NCBI GenBank assembly: GCA_022769545.1
Contig: JALEJS010000049.1
Location: forward strand, 54,652-118,651
DNA length: 64,000 nt
DNA from: Blautia sp.
GTDB lineage: Bacteria > Bacillota > Clostridia > Lachnospirales > Lachnospiraceae
Direction of reading: 5' to 3'
Under the pieces are notes generated by a model, which worked only from the letters and a program-made list of their open reading frames with translations, searched no databases and had not been told where the DNA came from. The translations under genes were made by a program, and so were the position numbers. Below, one piece after another: positions 54,538 through 63,558 of the stretch. The number at the start of each line of letters is the position of its first letter. The first letter of the stretch is position 1.

Positions 54538-55302
54538 ATGGCAAAAAGTATAACAAATCATATGACCTTAAATATGACCAAATGCATGACAGAAAATATG
54601 GCCCGGAAAATATCGGATACGATGTCCCAAAATACGATTCACAAAAGGAAGCTGAAGGATCCCGGCAGCGCCATCACCCATGGCATCGGCATGCTGCTTG
54701 CCATAGCCGGAGCTGTACCGCTCCTCACAAAAGCGGCCCGCCAGCCGGACACACTTCATGTAGCTGCATTGAGTGTGTTTATCCTCACCATGATACTGCT
54801 GTACGCGGCGAGCACACTTTATCACTCGGTGGATTCCACCGAAAAAGTAAACCGCACGCTTCGCAAGATGGATCATATGATGATCTTCGTGATGATTGCC
54901 GGAAGCTATACTCCGGTGTGCCTGATCGTGCTTCATAACCGCATCGGCTATCTGCTCTGCGCACTGGTATGGGCAATTGCGCTCCTCGGCATTGCATTCA
55001 AACTGTTCTGGATCAACTGCCCCAAATGGCTTTCCTCCGTCCTGTATATCGGCATGGGATGGCTGTGTGTACTGGCCTTTGTTCCTATTTTCCACGCACT
55101 TCCCCGTGCCGGCTTCCACTGGCTTCTGGCCGGCGGCCTGATCTACACCATCGGCGGAATCATTTATGCACTGAAGCTGCCGCTGTTTAATTCCCGGCAC
55201 AAAAACTTCGGCTCTCACGAGATTTTTCATATATTCGTCATGCTGGGCAGTGCCTGCCATTTTGTGGTAATGTATTTCTTTGTCGCTGCTATGCCTGTCT
55301 GA
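54538..55302 (+). CDS. Hemolysin III family membrane protein (YqfA/TrhA type)
   Basis: A 254-residue member of the PAQR/hemolysin III family with seven membrane helices. Family residues: SAITHGIGMLLAIAG, ASTLYHSVD, RKMDHMMIFVMIAGSYTP and HEIFHIFVMLGSACHF with the zinc-binding His pair. Bacterial members influence membrane energetics; true hemolysis is not implied. The N-terminal 45 residues before the first helix are Met-rich, longer than usual. ATG 54538 follows AAAGGAGAG. Confidence 0.9.
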   Translation: MAKSITNHMTLNMTKCMTENMARKISDTMSQNTIHKRKLKDPGSAITHGIGMLLAIAGAVPLLTKAARQPDTLHVAALSVFILTMILLYAASTLYHSVDSTEKVNRTLRKMDHMMIFVMIAGSYTPVCLIVLHNRIGYLLCALVWAIALLGIAFKLFWINCPKWLSSVLYIGMGWLCVLAFVPIFHALPRAGFHWLLAGGLIYTIGGIIYALKLPLFNSRHKNFGSHEIFHIFVMLGSACHFVVMYFFVAAMPV

Positions 55303-56191
55303 TTCCATCGCGCAGAAACTGTTTCCGGTAAGCCAGCGGTGTGACTCCCATACGTTCCCGGAAAATCCGGGTAAAATATCCCGGCGAGGCAAATCCTACC
55401 TGCTCCGCCACCTGAGTCACACTCAGGCTCCGGTTCCGCAGAAGCTCAAGACTTCTCTCAATGCGGTATCGGTTCAGATAATCAAACATCGTCTCACTCA
55501 TATATCTCTTAAACATCCGGCAGCTTTCACTTTTACACAGGTGCACTTCTCCTGCCAGCATTTCCAGCGTAATATTATCCATATAATGCAGCTGAATAAA
55601 TTCGATGATTTTTCGGATCCGTTCGGTATCCTTGTCATTATGAATCGATTCCTGCTGATGCTCCACATGTTCATAAATCTGCTGCCAGATCGTCAGGATA
55701 CTGATCTGAAGCTGCAGCTCCATGGAATCCGGCCGCGTTGCATCCAGCTGCAGAATCCTCTCCATTTCATCCAGAACCCGACGCATCCATCCGGTATCCC
55801 TTGTGAAATGAACCGAGGACAACGCGCCATTTTTCAGTACCGGATTTACATATTTATGCTGCATGACACTGGAACTGTACCCGTACAAAAGCCTGGGGTG
55901 AAATGTCACCGACAGGTAACGGCAGTCCGGCTGCGTCAGCCGGTGACCGCTGTGCAGCACATTGGTATTGCAAAAGAGTCCCTCTCCGGCACTCAAATGC
56001 CAGACCGTTTCATTTACCTGGTAGGAGATATCCCCCTCTGTCACGTAGGTCAGTTCAATTTCCGGATGCCAGTGCCAGGGAAAGCTGAACGTCTCAAAAT
56101 TTGACAGTGCCTCATGGCTGATCAGCAGCGGAAACTCATAACTTCCGTGCGATTTTATTTCCTTCTGTTCCTGATCGATCTTCAACTGCAT
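55289..56191 (-). CDS. AraC family transcription regulator with cupin sensor domain
   Basis: A 300-residue regulator. The N-terminal AraC-binding/cupin domain has FPWHWHPEIELTYVTEG. The C-terminal double helix-turn-helix has CKSESCRMFKRYMSET and VGFASPGYFTRIFRERMGVTPLAYRK. Such proteins usually activate nearby sugar genes on binding a sugar. It is divergent from galK-galE and its 3' end overlaps the hemolysin III gene by 14 bp on the opposite strand. Confidence 0.92.
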   Translation of the reverse strand: MQLKIDQEQKEIKSHGSYEFPLLISHEALSNFETFSFPWHWHPEIELTYVTEGDISYQVNETVWHLSAGEGLFCNTNVLHSGHRLTQPDCRYLSVTFHPRLLYGYSSSVMQHKYVNPVLKNGALSSVHFTRDTGWMRRVLDEMERILQLDATRPDSMELQLQISILTIWQQIYEHVEHQQESIHNDKDTERIRKIIEFIQLHYMDNITLEMLAGEVHLCKSESCRMFKRYMSETMFDYLNRYRIERSLELLRNRSLSVTQVAEQVGFASPGYFTRIFRERMGVTPLAYRKQFLRDGIRQA

Positions 56192-56237
56192 AATATCTCA
56201 ATATCCTTTCAAAACAGGCTAATATTATTGTAGATTT

Positions 56238-56268
56238 TCTGATATAATCTCATTATATTGATATCAGA
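56238..56268. promoter_or_regulatory. Operator-like inverted repeat in the araC-galK gap
   Basis: TCTGATAT (56238-56245) and ATATCAGA (56261-56268) are exact complements. TATAATctcATTATA (56243-56257) lies inside, and the TATAAT may serve as the galK -10. It is a fair candidate for binding by the AraC regulator or a GalR-type repressor. Confidence 0.45.
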
Positions 56269-56321
56269 CAGAAAAATCAATTTCAATCCACATCATTTAA
56301 AATCATAAAGGAGACACTAGC

Positions 56322-57497
56322 ATGGCAGTAACATTATCGGAACTGAAAGAAACCTTTGCCAGACTGTTTGGAACAGAAGGTACCGTACATTCCTATTTTG
56401 CTCCCGGGCGTGTAAACCTGATCGGAGAGCATACAGATTATAATGGCGGACATGTTTTTCCGTGTGCACTGACCCTTGGTACATACGGTCTGATTCGGAA
56501 GCGTGACGACCGTCAGCTTCGCTTCTATTCTGCAAATTTCCCAAAAGCAGGCGTGATCGAGACCTCGCTTGATGACCTCGTACCTGCAAAGTCAGCCGGA
56601 TGGACCAATTATCCCAAGGGCGTGCTGTGGGCCTTCGGTCAGAGAGGCTACCAGATTCCTTCCGGTGCAGACGTCCTGATCTACGGCGATATCCCGGCCG
56701 GCTCCGGGCTTTCTTCCTCCGCTTCCCTGGAGGTACTTACCGGCCTGATGCTCCGCGACACCTTCGGTCTGGATATTTCCATGACAGAGCTTGCCCTGAT
56801 CGGCCAGTTCTCCGAAAACAATTTTAACGGTATGAACTGCGGTATCATGGATCAGTTTGCAAGCGCCATGGGCAAAAAGGACTGTGCCATTTTCCTGGAT
56901 ACCAGCAGCCTGAATTACGAATATGCCCCGGTAAATCTTCCGGATGCCAGAATCGTCATCACAAACAGCAAGGTAAAACACAGCCTTGTAGGCTCTGCAT
57001 ACAACGACCGGAGAAATGAGTGCGAGACGGCATTAAAGGAACTGCAGACAGTATGCAAAATTTCTTCTCTCGGCGAGCTGGACGAGGAAACCTTCGAGGC
57101 CAACCGGTCTGTCATCTCCGATCCGGTATGCCAGAAGCGTGCCAAACACGCTGTTTATGAAAATCAGAGAACCATCCAGGCTGTCCGTGCGCTGAAGGAA
57201 AACCGCATCGACGAATTCGGAAGGCTGATGAATGCTTCCCATATTTCTCTTCGGGACGATTATGAAGTTTCCTGTGAAGAAATCGATATTCTGGTCGATC
57301 TGGCATGGCAGATTCCGGGTGTGATCGGCTCCCGTATCACCGGCGGCGGCTTTGGCGGCTGCACGGTAAGCATCGTTCAGACAGATGCCGTAGATACTTT
57401 CGTCCGGACACTGGACAGACAGTACACCGAAAAAACCGGCATCAAAGCGGAATTTTATGTGGTAGACATCGGCGCAGGTGCCCATGCACTTGACTGA
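56322..57497 (+). CDS. galK: Galactokinase
   Basis: A 391-residue GHMP kinase. The galactokinase signature GRVNLIGEHTDYNGGHVFP is near the N-terminus, the ATP loop PAGSGLSSSASLEVL follows, and RITGGGFGGCTVSIV is near the end. It phosphorylates galactose at O1 with ATP. SD AAAGGAGA. It is 36 nt from galE; no galT is adjacent. Confidence 0.96.
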   Translation: MAVTLSELKETFARLFGTEGTVHSYFAPGRVNLIGEHTDYNGGHVFPCALTLGTYGLIRKRDDRQLRFYSANFPKAGVIETSLDDLVPAKSAGWTNYPKGVLWAFGQRGYQIPSGADVLIYGDIPAGSGLSSSASLEVLTGLMLRDTFGLDISMTELALIGQFSENNFNGMNCGIMDQFASAMGKKDCAIFLDTSSLNYEYAPVNLPDARIVITNSKVKHSLVGSAYNDRRNECETALKELQTVCKISSLGELDEETFEANRSVISDPVCQKRAKHAVYENQRTIQAVRALKENRIDEFGRLMNASHISLRDDYEVSCEEIDILVDLAWQIPGVIGSRITGGGFGGCTVSIVQTDAVDTFVRTLDRQYTEKTGIKAEFYVVDIGAGAHALD

Positions 57498-57533
57498 TCG
57501 TACGTTTGACTTGAATATGAAGGAGGTCTTTTT

Positions 57534-58550
57534 ATGAGAATATTAGTTACCGGCGGTGCCGGATATATCGGCAGCCATACCTGTGTGGAACTTTTAAATG
57601 AAGGCTATGAAGTTGTCGTAATGGACAATCTGTACAATGCCAGCAGAAAATCTCTGGAGCGTGTACAGGAGATCACCGGAAAAACACTCACCTTTTATCA
57701 GGCGGATCTTCTGGATCAGCCGGCCATCGATAAAATTCTGGATCAGGAAAAGGTGGACGCAGTCATCCATTTTGCCGGCTATAAGGCAGTCGGAGAATCG
57801 GTTGCCAAACCCATCGAATATTATCACAACAATATCACCGGCACGCTGCTTCTGTGTGATTCCATGCGCCGGCACAACGTAAAAAATATCATCTTCAGCT
57901 CCTCCGCCACCGTTTACGGTGACCCGCTGATGATTCCCATTACCGAGGAATGTCCCAAGCAGAATCCCACCAACCCATACGGGCAGACAAAAACCATGCT
58001 GGAGCAGGTGCTTATGGACATCCAGAAATCCGATCCGGAATGGAATGTCATTCTTCTTCGTTACTTCAATCCTATCGGTGCTCACAAATCCGGCATGATC
58101 GGCGAGGATCCGAAGGGTATCCCCAACAATCTGCTGCCCTATGTGGCACAGGTTGCCATCGGAAAGCTCCCCTCCGTCGGTGTGTTCGGAAATGACTATG
58201 ACACCCCGGACGGAACCGGTGTCCGTGATTATATTCATGTGGTGGATCTGGCAAAAGGCCATGTGAAGGCTCTGGAAAAATTTAAAGAAGAAAAGACCGT
58301 GCGGATCTACAACCTGGGCACCGGCCACGGCTACAGTGTCCTTCAGGTAATCGATGCATTCGGAAAAGCCTGCGGCAAAGAAATCCCTTATGTAATCAAG
58401 CCGCGCCGTCCCGGTGACATTGCCACCTGCTACTGTGCCCCGGAAAAAGCCCGGAAAGAACTGGGCTGGACTGCAGAATACGGAATCGAAGAGATGTGTG
58501 CCGACTCCTGGAGATGGCAGTCCCAAAATCCTGACGGTTATAACGAATAA
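57534..58550 (+). CDS. galE: UDP-glucose 4-epimerase
   Basis: A 338-residue extended SDR enzyme. The NAD motif is GGAGYIGSH, SSSATVYGDP is present, and the catalytic Tyr-x-x-x-Lys is in PYGQTK. The substrate loop DGTGVRDYIHVVDLA and PRRPGDIATCYC are typical of GalE. It interconverts UDP-galactose and UDP-glucose. SD AAGGAGG. It is cotranscribed with galK. Confidence 0.97.
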   Translation: MRILVTGGAGYIGSHTCVELLNEGYEVVVMDNLYNASRKSLERVQEITGKTLTFYQADLLDQPAIDKILDQEKVDAVIHFAGYKAVGESVAKPIEYYHNNITGTLLLCDSMRRHNVKNIIFSSSATVYGDPLMIPITEECPKQNPTNPYGQTKTMLEQVLMDIQKSDPEWNVILLRYFNPIGAHKSGMIGEDPKGIPNNLLPYVAQVAIGKLPSVGVFGNDYDTPDGTGVRDYIHVVDLAKGHVKALEKFKEEKTVRIYNLGTGHGYSVLQVIDAFGKACGKEIPYVIKPRRPGDIATCYCAPEKARKELGWTAEYGIEEMCADSWRWQSQNPDGYNE

Positions 58551-58604
58551 AGAAAATATGAAATACTGATCGGACCATCCTCAAAACGGGTCCGGAGGAA
58601 GCAG

Positions 58605-58850
58605 TCACAGACCGGATATCAGCTGCTCCTTCCGGACCCTTGTATATTGCTTGATCTGATATTCCCGCCGCATGGCTTCCTCTTTTGTGGCATAACCCTC
58701 ATAATACACCAGCGTCACCGGTCTCTTTGCCTTTGTGTATTTCGCTCCGGCCTTCCCCGTATTATGCGCATCCATGCGCTTTTTCAGACAGTTTGTCCAC
58801 CCGGTATAAAAGGTCCCGTCTGCACATTGCACGATATATGTATAATTCAT
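58605..58850 (-). CDS. GIY-YIG domain protein
   Basis: An 81-residue stand-alone GIY-YIG nuclease-like protein. The signature appears as YTYIVQCADGTFYTGWTNCL, with KYTKAKRPVTLVYYEGYATKEEAMRREYQIK after it (Arg and Glu of the active site). UPF0213-type proteins of this size are common and of uncertain cellular role. It is convergent with galE. Confidence 0.9.
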   Translation of the reverse strand: MNYTYIVQCADGTFYTGWTNCLKKRMDAHNTGKAGAKYTKAKRPVTLVYYEGYATKEEAMRREYQIKQYTRVRKEQLISGL

Positions 58851-58866
58851 AACGCATTCCTTTTCC

Positions 58867-58900
58867 TCAGTCTCCGGGCAGATCTGTTCCCGGAGACTGA
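58867..58900. terminator. Strong hairpin upstream of the GIY-YIG gene
   Basis: A 12-bp perfect stem TCAGTCTCCGGG / CCCGGAGACTGA with a 10-nt loop; TTTTATC follows on the plus strand. It lies in the 5' region of the minus-strand GIY-YIG gene. Confidence 0.6.
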
Positions 58901-58929
58901 TTTTATCTCAGTCAAAGAAGACTCCCACT
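58901..58929 (+). repeat. Second copy of the dispersed TTTTATCTCAGTC element
   Basis: 27 of 29 bases match 53436-53464. Here the right arm of the hairpin is missing. The rest of 58930-59049 shows nothing I can name. Confidence 0.55.
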
Positions 58930-59049
58930 TCTATAAGAGAGGAGTAATAACAATTATATAAAAAAGCAGCCGGTCCGATTCCGGTATCTTAACAAAGAAA
59001 AAGAAACTCCTTTTTCTGTCACAAAATCCGTTTTCTGAGATTCAAATCA

Positions 59050-59096
59050 AAAGCAGGCAGGGATACCGACTGCGGATTTTCTTCCCACCTGCTTTT
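59050..59096 (-). terminator. Terminator of the spoIID-spoIIQ operon
   Basis: AAAGCAGG and CCTGCTTT arms with flanking GGGA/TCCC form a bulged stem, T-rich on both strands. It lies 55 nt after the stop of the LytM gene. Confidence 0.7.
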
Positions 59097-59150
59097 ATTA
59101 TACGTTGTTTTTGCTCAACTGTGAATCTGTCTTTTTCTCATTCCTTTTTC

Positions 59151-59921
59151 CTATGGCAGATAAACGATGGGATCAATGGGCTCTCCGTCCTTTTTCATGG
59201 CAAAATACAGATTGCTGCCCTCTTTGCTGTAATACTTGGTGGGAGCATTGATATATCCGATAATCGTTCCTTTCTCAACCACATCCCCTTCCTGTACCGT
59301 CAGGTCTGTCAGCTGTCCGTAAATCGCCTGATAACCGTTTCCCAGCTCCATGGTCAATGTCGTACCGGTCTGCGCCGTTTCCTCAATCGTGTAAACTGTC
59401 CCGTTCACTGCTGCCGTCACCGGAGCTCCTTCCACCGCCTGCACCGAGACTGCAGGGCTCAGGCGATACTGATCCAGCGTCGGAAAATACGTCGTCTGAT
59501 CCATACTGTAATCTACCAGAATATTTCCATGTACCGGCCACTCCATCAATGTATCTTCTGAAAAATTGATTTCCGGGGCTGTCAGGGGCTCCAGATCCGA
59601 TGCACTGAGCACCTCCGTTCCCTGAAGGGAAGACTCTGCCAGCTGTTCTGCCGCCTCGGATGCTGCCTCTGCAGTCACATCCGGCGCTGCATCCGCCGGT
59701 TCATCTGCCTGCTCCTCCAAATCCGCCTTCACAAGGCTGGTTCCCGCATCCAGCATGGGCGTCTGCTCTGTCTGCTCCTCTTCGTCAGAAACACTGACCG
59801 GCATCTCCAGCACATCTTTTTTTTCCGGAGATGTTCCCAGCTGGTAGGCGGTAATTCCAACAGCTGCCATTGCAGCCAGAACCAGACTGTTCACAATATA
59901 CTTTGCCATTTTGTTTTTCAT
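59151..59921 (-). CDS. SpoIIQ-like LytM (M23) domain protein without zinc ligands
   Basis: A 256-residue protein with one N-terminal membrane helix (about 8-25), a long acidic Ala/Glu-rich linker and a C-terminal M23/LytM fold (APVTAAVNGTVYTIEE, YGQLTDLTVQEGDVVEKGTIIGYI). The catalytic His of the HxGxD motif and the final HxH are missing (the latter reads NLYFAM), so it is probably a structural LytM protein, like Bacillus subtilis SpoIIQ. SpoIIQ links mother cell and forespore by pairing with SpoIIIAH. It follows spoIID by 65 nt, the usual clostridial pairing. Confidence 0.82.
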   Translation of the reverse strand: MKNKMAKYIVNSLVLAAMAAVGITAYQLGTSPEKKDVLEMPVSVSDEEEQTEQTPMLDAGTSLVKADLEEQADEPADAAPDVTAEAASEAAEQLAESSLQGTEVLSASDLEPLTAPEINFSEDTLMEWPVHGNILVDYSMDQTTYFPTLDQYRLSPAVSVQAVEGAPVTAAVNGTVYTIEETAQTGTTLTMELGNGYQAIYGQLTDLTVQEGDVVEKGTIIGYINAPTKYYSKEGSNLYFAMKKDGEPIDPIVYLP

Positions 59922-59986
59922 ATTCTTTCACCTCTGCCTTAAAATCATTTCTGTATTTATAGGGTGTCCAGAATATGATAGTCTAT

Positions 59987-60826
59987 TCACATTTCCTGAA
60001 AAACGGTATGAATGTCTGACAGCTCCATGCGGGGAAAATATGTATTCAAAATCTCCTGACAGTCCGCCCCATCCTTTGCCAGCTCGTTTCCTCCATATTG
60101 AGAAAATCCCAGACCATGGCCTTTTCCTCTGCACAAAATGCGGTAACGGTCTCCCGTTTTATAAATAGAAAAATCAGAAGAAATCAGTCCCATCCCCTGC
60201 CGGAATGCCTCTGCCTCCAGAATTTTCCCATCTGCCCTGACACTCTGCGCATAGCCGCTGGAATCCCGGTCTGTTGTCTTAAGCTCCTCCGGCAGCTGAC
60301 ATGCATTCAGGAATACCCCGGACAGAAAATCCGGTGCCTGCTGATCCGCACTGCTGTCCACCGAAACCAGATAGCGATAGCTTTCATCGTGAAAGGCTTC
60401 CGCACCGTCTCTTGTGCGGCCATTGCTCATCTCACAATATGGAACAAGACACAGCTCCTTCTGCCAGGTTAATACCTGGTCCTCCGTCTCCTGCACTGCC
60501 TTTGCATATACCTTGATGGATCTGAGCAGTCGGATACAGTCTGTCAGATCCGGTCTGTGATAAATTTCCGGAACAATACCTGCCGATACGCCATTTTGAA
60601 GCTTCCGGTACAAATTGGAACGGGCAATGATCGTCTGTACTTTGATCGTCTCCTCCTGATAATCCTCACGAATCTCCTCTGCCACAAAAACCGGAAGGAT
60701 CAGCTCCGGATCTGCCCGCCGTGTCATGAGTGCCGTTTCTGTCCCGAACATCAGCGTCGTACACAGATACGGTGCCAGCAGTAATGCAGGAAACCCTGCG
60801 ATCCAACGACGAAAATATCTTTTCAC
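59987..60826 (-). CDS. spoIID: Stage II sporulation protein D
   Basis: A 279-residue SpoIID/LytB family protein, the lytic transglycosylase that thins septal peptidoglycan during engulfment. There is an N-terminal membrane helix, then the SpoIID core with TIKVQTIIARSNLYRKL and the end motif GKGHGLGFSQYGGNELAKDG. The start is GTG with GGGAG 8 nt upstream. It is followed by the SpoIIQ-like gene. Confidence 0.9.
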   Translation of the reverse strand: MKRYFRRWIAGFPALLLAPYLCTTLMFGTETALMTRRADPELILPVFVAEEIREDYQEETIKVQTIIARSNLYRKLQNGVSAGIVPEIYHRPDLTDCIRLLRSIKVYAKAVQETEDQVLTWQKELCLVPYCEMSNGRTRDGAEAFHDESYRYLVSVDSSADQQAPDFLSGVFLNACQLPEELKTTDRDSSGYAQSVRADGKILEAEAFRQGMGLISSDFSIYKTGDRYRILCRGKGHGLGFSQYGGNELAKDGADCQEILNTYFPRMELSDIHTVFQEM

Positions 60827-60853
60827 CAGAATGCTCCCAGGGCTTTTTTCTAT

Positions 60854-61279
60854 TTATATGTACTTTTTTGAAATTTTATTCCGAACCATGCACACAGCAT
60901 CCGTCCTCCCGTCTGCCATGTGACTGCACTCCTCATCCGGAGGAGCGAACGGTGCCGGCCCGTGACGGCATCCAACCGGACCATGCAAAATAAGGTCAGG
61001 CCGTCTGCAGGAAACCGCCAGAAGGCCGTATCCTGTCCGGTGATGTTCTCCCGCTTCCCATATGCTTTTTACAGGAACCGGCGGCTGCATCCACCGTCTT
61101 CCCCATTCTCCTGCGCTCCAGGCACGGAAAATGCTTCCAGACCCTCTTCCGGCTCTTCCATATCCCGGAACTTCGACACATTTTCTCATCGCTTTGTTTT
61201 CACATTTTGTCGTCAGTCTTGTCCAGAAACTAATGATCACCGTAAACAGCATTTTCAAACAGTTTTTTATGCCTTTCAT
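60854..61279 (-). CDS. Hypothetical protein with a strong ribosome binding site
   Basis: A 141-residue reading frame preceded by an excellent AAAGGAGG 6 nt before the ATG. The first 35 residues look natural (MKGIKNCLKMLFTVIISFW); the rest is rich in Gly, Arg, Pro and Trp and contains HGPVGC. No family is recognised. The composition makes it doubtful; it could be a degraded gene or a short protein that reads on after a frameshift. It fills most of the 659-nt gap between spoIID and the SGNH gene. Nothing else is evident there. Confidence 0.35.
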   Translation of the reverse strand: MKGIKNCLKMLFTVIISFWTRLTTKCENKAMRKCVEVPGYGRAGRGSGSIFRAWSAGEWGRRWMQPPVPVKSIWEAGEHHRTGYGLLAVSCRRPDLILHGPVGCRHGPAPFAPPDEECSHMADGRTDAVCMVRNKISKKYI

Positions 61280-61485
61280 TTCGGACCTCCTTTTTTGCCT
61301 GTCCTTATTTGACGGCTGCGCACACCGCCTTGTCCCACAGGTACTAATACCCTATGCGGCGGCGGTACAAAAATAGAACCGGATTTTTTCTTCCCGTTTC
61401 CTGCTTTTCTGTTATGCTTTTTATGGTATAATCATTATGTATGAGCTCATTGAACCGATTTCATACATGCAGAAAGGAATTTCTC

Positions 61486-62781
61486 ATGAAAAACAAATGG
61501 ATTAAAGCAGCGGGCCTGCTTCTCACAGCTGGTCTGATTTTAGGAGGATTGAAATATCTCACCGACATCACTCAGCGAAAAGACAGTGATTACAAATATG
61601 GGCCTTTTTTCGCAGAAAAGAACGACTTCGATGTGCTGTTTCTCGGTACCAGCCATGTGATGAACGGCATTTTTCCCATGGAACTCTGGAATGACTATGG
61701 CATCACTTCTTATAATTTCGGCGGACATGACAATTATCTCCCGACTTCCTACTGGGTATTGAAAAATGCTCTGGATTACACATCTCCGGAAGTGGTCGTC
61801 ATTGACTGTCTGACCTTAAGAAAAGAAACCAAAACCTCAGACAACATCAGCTATGTTCATCAGTCACTGGATGCATTTCCGCTTTCTCTGAATAAATTCC
61901 GGGCAGTTCAGGATCTTATCGCTCCGGAATGCAGGCCGGAATTTTTATGGGATTTTATTGCATACCACAGCCGCTGGGAAGAGCTGGAGGAACAGGATTT
62001 TTCTCCGGTCTATACCCTGGAAAAAGGTGCAGAATCCCGGATTGCCGTAGGCGTTCCGCAATATTATGAAAAAGCAGACCGGTCAGAAAAAACTGCCGAC
62101 GGAACCGTCACCAGCATTTATTTGAGAAACATGATTCAGGAATGCAAAGACCGCGGGATTCAGGTACTGCTCACGTTCCTTCCGTTTCCGGCGGATAAAG
62201 ATCGTCAGATGGAAGCGAATCTGGCATACGATATCGCCGCGGAATGTCAGGTGCCATATCTGAATTTTCTTGATATGGAAAAAATAATAGATTACGCAAT
62301 CGACTGCTATGATGCAAATTCTCACCTGAATCCTTCCGGAGCACGTAAGGTGACCAGTTATCTCGGGGCATACCTTCAGGAACAATATGCACTTACAGAT
62401 CACAGGGAAGATCCTTCTTATGCACAATGGAATGCAGATTATGATGCGTATATGGACTTTAAGCTTCAGAATCTATCCGCATCAGATAATGTTTTCACCT
62501 ATCTGATGCTTCTTTATGATCCGAACCTGGGATTTGATATCCGCATAAACCGTGATTCCCCGTTGCTTGAGAATCACGTTTTCCAGCACCTGATACAAAA
62601 TCCCGGTACTTTCACATCCACGGAAACAGATGATGGACAGATCTCTTTTTCGAACCTTTCGGACTCTGATATATGGAATGACATTACAGAAATGAAGGAC
62701 GGGGATGTTCAGATTGCGGTAAAAGATTTAAGACGTGAAATTCTGGCTGATTACGCCGCCTTTTCTTCCGACGGACAGTAA
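61486..62781 (+). CDS. Membrane-anchored SGNH-hydrolase-like protein
   Basis: A 431-residue protein with an N-terminal signal or anchor helix (about 6-22). The SGNH pattern is visible: GTSHVMNGIFP with the nucleophile Ser, FGGHDNYLP, and near residue 280 the Asp-x-x-His box in DANSHLNPSGARK. It resembles the DltD/AlgX-like group that handles acyl groups on wall polymers, but its true substrate is unknown. ATG 61486 follows AAAGGAA. A TATAAT at about 61426 probably serves as its -10. Confidence 0.75.
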   Translation: MKNKWIKAAGLLLTAGLILGGLKYLTDITQRKDSDYKYGPFFAEKNDFDVLFLGTSHVMNGIFPMELWNDYGITSYNFGGHDNYLPTSYWVLKNALDYTSPEVVVIDCLTLRKETKTSDNISYVHQSLDAFPLSLNKFRAVQDLIAPECRPEFLWDFIAYHSRWEELEEQDFSPVYTLEKGAESRIAVGVPQYYEKADRSEKTADGTVTSIYLRNMIQECKDRGIQVLLTFLPFPADKDRQMEANLAYDIAAECQVPYLNFLDMEKIIDYAIDCYDANSHLNPSGARKVTSYLGAYLQEQYALTDHREDPSYAQWNADYDAYMDFKLQNLSASDNVFTYLMLLYDPNLGFDIRINRDSPLLENHVFQHLIQNPGTFTSTETDDGQISFSNLSDSDIWNDITEMKDGDVQIAVKDLRREILADYAAFSSDGQ

Positions 62782-62822
62782 GCCTTTTTTCCTGGAAACG
62801 TGCGCCCGCCAGGCGCACAAAC

Positions 62823-62857
62823 AAAAAACTCTCACGGCAATTCGTGAGAGTTTTTTT
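62823..62857. terminator. Bidirectional terminator between the SGNH gene and the tRNA cluster
   Basis: AAAAAACTCTCACG and CGTGAGAGTTTTTT form a long perfect stem with a 6-nt loop and T's on both sides. It ends the SGNH gene and the minus-strand tRNA transcript. Confidence 0.93.
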
Positions 62858-62859
62858 CA

Positions 62860-62932
62860 TGAAGCATCGGGGATTCGAACCCCGGACAACTTGATTAAAA
62901 GTCAAGTGCTCTACCGACTGAGCTAATGCTCC
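62860..62932 (-). tRNA. tRNA-Lys (anticodon TTT)
   Basis: Acceptor GGAGCAT pairs with ATGCTTC (one G-T pair). The anticodon loop is CTTTTAA. The T arm is CGGGG-TTCGAAT-CCCCG. It is the last tRNA of the cluster. Confidence 0.96.
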
Positions 62933-62968
62933 AATTAAATACTGTTTCCTGTTTTTACAGAAACAGAA

Positions 62969-63041
<73 letters not shown>

Positions 63042-63046
63042 ATAAG

Positions 63047-63120
63047 TAGCGGGAACAGGATTTGAACCTGTGACCTTCGGGTTATGAGCCCGACGAGCTT
63101 CCAGACTGCTCCACCCCGCG
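63047..63120 (-). tRNA. Initiator tRNA-fMet (anticodon CAT)
   Basis: Acceptor CGCGGGG against TCCCGCT with an unpaired first position (C1/T72), and three G-C pairs above the anticodon loop (GGG CTCATAA CCC): both are initiator marks. Confidence 0.95.
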
Positions 63121-63137
63121 GCAATATTCTATTTCAA

Positions 63138-63210
63138 AGCCGATGATCGGACTCGAACCGATAACCTGCTGATTACAAATCAGCTGCTCTGCCAATTGAG
63201 CCACATCGGC
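63138..63210 (-). tRNA. tRNA-Thr (anticodon TGT)
   Basis: Acceptor GCCGATG/CATCGGC; the anticodon loop TTTGTAA lies in stem GCTGA/TCAGC. Confidence 0.95.
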
Positions 63211-63246
63211 ATTTGCCGGTCATACAGGCAATTCATTTCCTTGAAG

Positions 63247-63319
63247 TGGGGCCTATAGGGCTCGAACCTATGACCCTCTGCTTGTAAGGCAGATGCTCTC
63301 CCAGCTGAGCTAAGACCCC
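63247..63319 (-). tRNA. tRNA-Val (anticodon TAC)
   Basis: Acceptor GGGGTCT/AGGCCCC; the anticodon loop CTTACAA lies in stem TCTGC/GCAGA. Confidence 0.96.
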
Positions 63320-63334
63320 ATATTTTCAAAGAAA

Positions 63335-63408
63335 CGACCCAGACGGGACTCGAACCCGTGACCTCCGCCGTGACAGGGCGGCGCTCTAACCAACTGAGCC
63401 ACTAGGCC
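63335..63408 (-). tRNA. tRNA-Asp (anticodon GTC)
   Basis: Acceptor GGCCTAG/CTGGGTC with wobble pairs; the anticodon loop CTGTCAC lies in stem CCGCC/GGCGG. It is the first tRNA after the 23S rRNA; 63409-63558 between them holds a small palindrome (AAGGCATATGCCTT) and no 5S rRNA. Confidence 0.95.
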
Positions 63409-63558
63409 AACTAAAGGCATATGCCTTCAAAACCACATACAGAATCATACTACATTCATCCGATAATTGCAAGTCCTTTTTGAACTTTTTTAACCCTACC
63501 TTGCTTCTGAATGAATCATACAATGGATACTTCCAAAAATGCTTTACATTCTCCGCGT

